From contig NZ_JAMTCO010000002.1 of NCBI RefSeq assembly GCF_024171925.1, forward strand, positions 213,041 through 277,040: a DNA stretch of 64,000 bases, in the 5' to 3' direction. Below the pieces are notes generated by a model. It made no database searches. It saw only the letters and a list, made by a program, of their open reading frames with translations, and was not told the origin of the DNA. Shown piece after piece: positions 59,669 to 64,000 of the stretch. Every line of letters begins with the position of its first letter. The stretch's first letter is position 1. Source of the stretch: Actinokineospora diospyrosa (GTDB taxonomy: Bacteria > Actinomycetota > Actinomycetes > Mycobacteriales > Pseudonocardiaceae). The position numbers were made by a program, and so were the translations under genes.

Positions 59669-60133
59669 CTTCCGCTCTCCACCCGGAGTTGGCGTGCCAT
59701 CTCGGCCCCAACCTCTATTCCAACCACTGCACACCCAGAAGAGGCGGTGCCATCTCGGCCCCTCGACTCCGACCACAGTGCTGGGGCACTGTTGCTCGTG
59801 CCATCTCAGCCGCCGTCAGGTCCGGCCCCTCTGAACACATGGCTGGCCCGTGGACACTCGGACCCAGTGGTGCCAGCCCAGCCCCGCCAGGTCCGCCCCA
59901 GCCACTGGCTACTCGGACCCGGCGGTGTCAGCCCGCCCTCCGTCAGGTCCGCCCCAACCCGCCTGCCCAGCCCTGGACACTCGGAACGGCCGGTGTCATC
60001 CCAGCCCGCCCTCGTCGGCCCTGCCAACTCAGCGCATGGACAGTCGGATCCGTCGGTGCCAACTCGGCTGCCGTCAGGTCCGCCCCAGCCCACTTTCCCA
60101 GCGCGTGGACAGTCGGAGTCGCTGGTGCCAGGT

Positions 60134-60277
60134 GCTCGATGGGGTGGACCTGTTTTGTGTGGGGGGACGGCAGCCGTAGCGTCGTTCAGCGGCAGGGCCG
60201 GCTTTTGGGCCCCTGCTTTGCGGTTCTGCGTCGGGTGTTGTAGGGGCCCCGCGCAAAACAGGTCCACCGCATCGAGC
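60134..60277 (+). repeat. E1 long hairpin, copy 3 (144 nt)
   Basis: The arms 60134-60159 and 60252-60277 pair over 26 positions with one G-G mismatch and one U.G. Inner stem ACGGCAGCCG/CGGGTGTTGT keeps eight or nine of ten pairs using wobbles, and the GCAGGGCC/GGCCCCTGC hairpin is unchanged. Confidence 0.88.
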
Positions 60278-60591
60278 TTTTCGCATTGTCGCGTTTCCCG
60301 CCGATGTTGCCGCCAGGCGACGAGGCGTCTCCCGGAGCCGAAGGCGGAGGCCCGAATCTCTTGCCCCGCATCCCCAGCCCGGGCCTACGTCAAGATCAAC
60401 CCGATCGAAAGCCCCCAAATACACAGCCTACCGCGCACCACCGACACAACGGGAGCACCGAACGACGCCCTGTGGACACACGGAACCGTTGTGGACAACC
60501 ACAACCAGCCCCACAAGATCATCCGCCACAAGCGCCCCCAATACACAGCCTACCGACGCAGCCCGACAAACGGCAGCAGCGAACAGCAGCC

Positions 60592-60692
60592 TGTGGACAA
60601 CAGAAGACGTTGTGGACAACAGGAGACGCTGTGGACAGCAGAAGACGTGTGGACAGCAGAGACGTGTGGACAGTCAGAGGCGTTGTGGACAA
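60592..60692 (+). repeat. Six-copy iteron-like array of DnaA-box-like 19-mers
   Basis: TGTGGACAN starts at 60592, 60611, 60630, 60648, 60665 and 60684, giving steps of 19, 19, 18, 17 and 19 bp. The unit is close to TGTGGACAACAGAAGACGT. Three boxes are exact reverse complements of the actinobacterial DnaA box TTGTCCACA (60592, 60611, 60684); the others end in G. Confidence 0.9.
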
Positions 60693-60777
60693 ACGCAACC
60701 ACACCCACCCCGAGAAACCGAAACGCGACGCCGGGGGTGCAGGGGGACCTCCGGCGTCGCGTAGCGGTTTCTTACAT

Positions 60778-61035
60778 TCAGGCGCGCAGCCGGACCTCGT
60801 GCCGGAGGTCTGGCGCTGTCGCCTCGGTGGGGAAGACGGCGGCTACGTAGGCTATGGCGCAGTCCGGGCAGACCGGGCGCGCGGTGGGGCGGTCGCGGTA
60901 GCGGGTGTCGACGGGCTGGCCGCAGAGGCCGGTGGCGCCGCTCATCAGGACCACGTGGGCGCGGCCGCCGTAGGTGGCGCCGGTGCCCCAGCAGACCTCG
61001 CCGCGGGGATCCCTGTTCATCATCATTGGCGTCAC
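60778..61035 (-). CDS. Small four-cysteine (zinc-ribbon-like) protein
   Basis: 85 residues; GTG 61035 overlaps the stop of the upstream gene (GTGA), so the two are coupled. Cysteines 15, 38, 56 and 59 (GEVCWG, GLCGQ, VCPDC) could bind zinc. No family was recognised. Tight coupling to the 190-residue gene suggests a shared role. Confidence 0.65.
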   Translation of the reverse strand: MTPMMMNRDPRGEVCWGTGATYGGRAHVVLMSGATGLCGQPVDTRYRDRPTARPVCPDCAIAYVAAVFPTEATAPDLRHEVRLRA

Positions 61036-61604
61036 CCGTGGTTGCTCTGGGAGAGGTCGAGCCGGGAGTGCAGTGCCTTGCCGGTCTCGCTGAGGGTGAT
61101 CATGCGGCAGTCCCGCAGCCGGGCCGAGCCGATGACCAGGTGACCCGCGCTGACCAGCTCGCGCATCCGCGCGGCGAGCCTGCTCTCCACCGGGTGGCCC
61201 CGGTCGACGACCTGGTTGCTCTCGGTCATGCCCAGGTCGCCGCGCTGCGCGCAGCGGAGCAGGACGAACCAGTCGCGGGTGCGGGCGGCCTCGTCCGGGG
61301 AGCGGCGGCCCCGGCGCAGCCAGATGTCGAGCAGGCGCTCACCGGCGGAGGTGAGGCCCGCCTGCAGCCACCCGTCGTGCGGGTCGGGGGTGGCGTCACC
61401 GAAGCCGACGAAGCCGTCGCGGCGCAGGGTGAACAGGGCGCTGACCATCAGGACACCGAGGTCGTCGGTGCGGTGGCGCAGTGCCGCCGCGGCACCGTAG
61501 GCGCCGACCTCGCCGCGCGCGACCATCTGCAGGGCACCGAGGTGGTTGGTGTCCAGCGCCAGCGGCCGGGCGGCCTGCTTGGGGTCGAGCAGTTGTGCGG
61601 TCAT
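61032..61604 (-). CDS. Hypothetical protein with winged-helix-like halves
   Basis: 190 residues from ATG 61604. Two similar halves each contain a helix-rich block followed by a basic wing-like strand (FTLRRDGFVGFG; VSAGHLVIGSARLRDCRMITLSETG). This looks like tandem MarR/GPP34-type winged helices, but no signature is decisive. It is coupled to the four-cysteine protein downstream. Function unknown. Confidence 0.65.
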   Translation of the reverse strand: MTAQLLDPKQAARPLALDTNHLGALQMVARGEVGAYGAAAALRHRTDDLGVLMVSALFTLRRDGFVGFGDATPDPHDGWLQAGLTSAGERLLDIWLRRGRRSPDEAARTRDWFVLLRCAQRGDLGMTESNQVVDRGHPVESRLAARMRELVSAGHLVIGSARLRDCRMITLSETGKALHSRLDLSQSNHG

Positions 61605-62280
61605 GGTGTGACTCCGGTGACAGCGGTTGGTCCAGTGCGATCACTATCGGCGACGCGAAGCCCCACCGCTCATCCCAAAGACCCATAGCACCGGGTTATG
61701 TCGGGGCGCTGCGGTGCGTTAGCGCAGCTCCGCGCAGCAAGGCCGGTGCCGCGACGCGCAGATCGCCGGGAAGACAAGGGTTTCCCCCCGGCTTCCCCGG
61801 GAAGATCTACGGGGGCGGCGGTTCCCGGCCGCGCCGGGCGGCATCACCTTGGCGGACGGGCGAATTCGGCAAGCGGTGGCAAATCCGGCGTCGAGCCGGA
61901 GATTCTTCCACGGCGCCGCAGCGGTTCCCCGGCGCGGGCGCGGCGTCCGGGGTGTTCGGTCACGCGCAATTTGCTGTTCGCAACCCGGTTGTTCGGACCG
62001 TCCGCTCCCGGTCACGCAGCGGCGGATTCTCGACAGGGATTGGTCTAGCGCCCCCGGCCGGTACGTGAGCGTGCCTCAGCACCGGGTGGCGCCGACTGCG
62101 CCAAAGGTGTCGCCACGGGAACTACTGAGGGTGACACCGCAGGTCAGGGCCTACGTCGGGGACCGTGCCCGTCATCTCCCGGTCATCTCCGAGCGCACCG
62201 GGCGCCAGGCGGCCGGTGGTCGGCAGCGCCGCGCCGGGGTCGGTCGCGGCGGCGGGCAGAGCGGGAATGGTCCGAGTGCG
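61605..62280. other. 676-bp intergenic region without a supported gene
   Basis: GC-rich, with several inverted segments (for example around 61770-61800 and 61815-61840). Open frames exist on both strands but have no ribosome site or recognisable product. Nothing matched E1 or E2. It separates two converging or tail-to-head minus-strand genes and may hold the promoter for 61032-61604. Confidence 0.5.
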
Positions 62281-63075
62281 TCAGTGCTTGTCGGCGTGGT
62301 CGGAGAAGACCCGCACGGCCTCGTCCACCGCGGCGAGCCGGGCAATGCGCACCGCGTCGAACAGCGGGCGCAGCGCGTCGGCGCGCCTGCGGGCCGAGGA
62401 GGACGACAGCGCCCCACCCGGGGAGTCCTCGGCGGCCAGGTCCAGGATCGCCGACACCTCGTTCGCCCGCTGCAGCACCCGCAGCGCCCGCGGCGGGGTG
62501 CCCTCCGGCCACGGCGCCGCCGAGCGGTGCGCGACCCGGGCGGTGATCTCCTCGCGGACCCCGGCGCGGTGCTTGGCCACCCCCAGCTCGGTGAGCACGC
62601 CCGCGGCGACCCGCATGGCCCCGGTCAGCTCGTGCTCGGCCTCGCCGAGGGGCATGTGCTCGGCGGCGGGGGCGTCGCCGATGTCGAAGGCGGTCCAGCG
62701 CAGCACACCGTCGGCGATCGGCTCGGGGACCAGGCCCAGCGGCGCGCCGTGCAGCACGACGGCCTCACCGGCGTGCAGGGCGACCCCGGCGAACTCGCTG
62801 CGGCCACCGAGGCCGCGCACGTCACCGGGAACCGGCAGGACCATCCGCCCGCCGCTGACCTCGGCGCGGCGGACCGCGGCCAGCAGCCCGGCCACCTGGC
62901 CGCCCGCCTGCCCGCGCACCGGGACGTCGAGGGAATCCGCGGTGGACTGGTCGACGGCGACCACGTCGTGCAGCGGGGCCCAGTGGCTGAGCGCGTCCAG
63001 CACGTCGTCTGCCGCGGCGGACCCGTTCAGCCACGCCGAAACCCACACCGCGAAGGTGGCACTCGGAGTTGACAC
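62281..63075 (-). CDS. Conserved actinobacterial hypothetical protein
   Basis: 264 residues from GTG/ATG 63075 (MSTPSATFAVWVSAWLNG). It is a soluble alpha/beta protein with a DDVLDALSHWAPLHDVVAVD start and a later LGLVPEPIADGVLRWTAFDIGDAP segment. It resembles uncharacterised proteins widely conserved in Pseudonocardiales, but I cannot name a domain. It is divergent from the membrane gene at 63137. Confidence 0.75.
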   Translation of the reverse strand: MSTPSATFAVWVSAWLNGSAAADDVLDALSHWAPLHDVVAVDQSTADSLDVPVRGQAGGQVAGLLAAVRRAEVSGGRMVLPVPGDVRGLGGRSEFAGVALHAGEAVVLHGAPLGLVPEPIADGVLRWTAFDIGDAPAAEHMPLGEAEHELTGAMRVAAGVLTELGVAKHRAGVREEITARVAHRSAAPWPEGTPPRALRVLQRANEVSAILDLAAEDSPGGALSSSSARRRADALRPLFDAVRIARLAAVDEAVRVFSDHADKH

Positions 63076-63136
63076 GGGGACCGAGGGTACGCGACCGGTT
63101 CCCGCTGGGGCAGATCAGCTCCCTAAGCTGCCCGTC

Positions 63137-63625
63137 ATGCGCTTGAGCTGGACCCCGGAACCCGCCGACTGGGGCGACGGCACCAGCGCCGCCCTGCCCT
63201 TCGTCCGGTGGGTGCCCTGGTTCGCCGCCGCCTTCGGCCTGTTCTCCGCCGTGCTGCTGCTGACCGGCCTGACCTGGCCGGGGGTGTTCGGGCTGGTGTG
63301 CGCGGCGGGCATCGGCGCCTTCCCCGCCGTCGCCATCCGGGCCGCCTTCCGCCGCGAACCGGTGGCGGGCCACCCGGTCACCGCCGAGGTCGACGACCAC
63401 TCGCTGCGGATGATGACCACCAGCGGCAGCGCCTACAGCGACCTCACCCTGGGGGAGCTCACCGGCTGGGTGGAGACCAAGCGCAGCTTCGTGCTGCTCA
63501 CCGGCCCCGGCTCGTTCCACCCCGTCCCCGGGCGGGCCTTCGACAGCACCGAGGACATCGACCGGTTCCGCGACCTGCTCACCCGGGTGCTCGGCCCGGC
63601 AGGCGTGCCACCATCTGCGCCATGA
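63137..63625 (+). CDS. Two-helix membrane protein with YcxB/PH-like C-terminal domain
   Basis: 162 residues from ATG 63137. Two membrane helices (about residues 27-45 and 48-68) are followed by a small beta-rich domain (VTAEVDDHSLRMMTTSGSAYSDLTLGELTGWVETKRSFVLLTG), the pattern of YcxB-like proteins. Its stop overlaps the ltrA start (ATGA). Function unknown. Confidence 0.72.
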   Translation: MRLSWTPEPADWGDGTSAALPFVRWVPWFAAAFGLFSAVLLLTGLTWPGVFGLVCAAGIGAFPAVAIRAAFRREPVAGHPVTAEVDDHSLRMMTTSGSAYSDLTLGELTGWVETKRSFVLLTGPGSFHPVPGRAFDSTEDIDRFRDLLTRVLGPAGVPPSAP

Positions 63626-64000
63626 GCAAGCCGCACCGGACCAGGCTGCAGCGGGTCGGCGAGTCGTCGACGGCCACCACCCTGGAGCTGTTCTTCGACC
63701 TCGTCTTCGTGTTCGCGCTGACCCAGGTGACCGCGCTGATGGCCGAGAACCCGACCTGGCTCGGCCTGCTGCGCGGCTCGCTCGTGCTCGCCGTGGTGTG
63801 GTGGTGCTGGGTCGGCTACTCGTGGCTGTCGAACCTGGTCAAGGCCGACGAGGGGACCGCGCGCACGGCGATGCTGGGCGCGATGGCGGCCATGTTCCTC
63901 ATCGCGCTGGCCATCCCCGAGGCCTTCCACGACCTGCCCGGCGGGTTGTCCGGACCGGTCGTGTTCGCCCTGTGCTACCTGCTGGTGCGCGCGGTGCACC
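63622..64000 (+). CDS. Low temperature requirement protein A (LtrA) family, N-terminal part
   Basis: The gene starts at ATG 63622 and runs off the window; 126 residues are visible of about 370-400 expected. TTLELFFDLVFVFALTQVTALM is the LtrA family signature, followed by hydrophobic helices (LLRGSLVLAVVWWCWVGYSWLSN; MLGAMAAMFLIALAIPEAF). It is a multi-pass membrane protein of unknown biochemical role. It overlaps the preceding gene by 4 nt. Confidence 0.9.
   Translation, partial: MSKPHRTRLQRVGESSTATTLELFFDLVFVFALTQVTALMAENPTWLGLLRGSLVLAVVWWCWVGYSWLSNLVKADEGTARTAMLGAMAAMFLIALAIPEAFHDLPGGLSGPVVFALCYLLVRAVH

Larger units (their letters stand above)
59690..60700 (+). repeat. E1 composite repeat, copy 3
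   Basis: This fills the 1.1-kb gap between cpfC and 60778. Six or more degenerate 69-nt units (59690-60133) are followed by the 144-nt hairpin (60134-60277), a GC-rich linker and two 122-nt blocks anchored near 60424 and 60546 with box pairs 60471/60490 and 60592/60611. The last pair runs on into an array. Open frames across it are shifted relative to copy 2 by indels, so it is unlikely to be coding. Confidence 0.85.

Noticed and set aside
59690..60133. CRISPR array suggested by regular spacing
   Set aside because: Units of 69-70 nt are degenerate end to end with no constant repeat/variable spacer division, and no cas gene is present.
59747..60850. A 367-codon frame through E1 copy 3, and the similar 45115-45366 and 27020-27331 frames
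   Set aside because: Short stretches match between copies, but indels shift the frame inside the hairpin, arm changes follow base pairing rather than codons, and no start signals are seen.

Overview
The window is high-GC, densely coding actinobacterial chromosome. GTG and TTG starts and 1-4 nt stop/start overlaps are common. The gene set points to a mycolata-related actinomycete outside Mycobacterium, most likely Pseudonocardiales (Actinokineospora/Actinosynnema-like); that placement is inference. The evidence is a gcvH-garA-ftsR-DUF151-merR-gcvP block, acnR/acn, a ripA-like NlpC/P60 gene, moxR-DUF58-VWA, fabG1-inhA-cpfC, egtABCD, and two copies of the rifamycin-associated element (RAE) known from rifamycin-responsive actinomycetes.

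Layout. 0-7.2 kb: glycine cleavage and GarA/FtsR block, with a tandem glycine riboswitch before gcvP. 7.3-13.6 kb: aldo/keto reductase, solute-binding/VWA protein, SecD-P1-like lipoprotein, rnhA, and a HelR-type RNA polymerase-rescue helicase behind an RAE. 13.6-22.1 kb: a frameshifted small gene, a secreted beta-propeller protein, DUF1801, a DNA glycosylase-like gene, two CNNM/CorC membrane proteins, a DinB-like protein, an MFS exporter and acnR. 22.3-26.6 kb: ergothioneine operon egtABCD. 28.2-31.0 kb: aconitase with an AcnR-type box. 32.1-35.5 kb: two envelope proteins and an NlpC/P60 peptidoglycan hydrolase. 35.6-36.9 kb: Rgt-type rifamycin glycosyltransferase behind a second RAE. 37.4-44.6 kb: ECF41 sigma factor with its CMD target, DoxX/MarR pair, MerR, GrpB, S9 peptidase and PPOX protein. 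46.0-52.4 kb: a PEP-synthase/rifampin-phosphotransferase-like protein, GNAT, LigD polymerase and PadR-FMO. 52.5-59.7 kb: mobA, moxR-DUF58-VWA, fabG1-inhA-cpfC. The right end holds lineage-specific genes and the start of an LtrA gene.

The most unusual content is intergenic. Three roughly 0.7-1 kb composite repeats (E1; about 26.76-27.48, 44.98-45.92 and 59.69-60.70 kb) each carry degenerate 69-70 nt tandem units, a 144-145 nt hairpin whose 26-bp outer arms show compensatory changes between copies, and blocks with DnaA-box-like TGTGGAYAA sequences. These boxes recur as same-strand pairs at 19-bp centres and once as a six-copy array. A shorter family (E2; 31.60, 37.02 and 50.16 kb) carries the same 19-bp box pair behind a different conserved sequence. 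No transposase is nearby. This system of structured, box-bearing extragenic repeats is my best candidate for something undescribed.

Functionally, three genes could act in rifamycin defence: helR (target protection) and rgt (drug modification) share the same RAE promoter layout, and the phosphotransferase-like gene has no RAE. GcvH/GcvP and GarA link glycine and 2-oxoglutarate metabolism. AcnR and aconitase are genomically separated here, with egtABCD and one E1 repeat lying between them.
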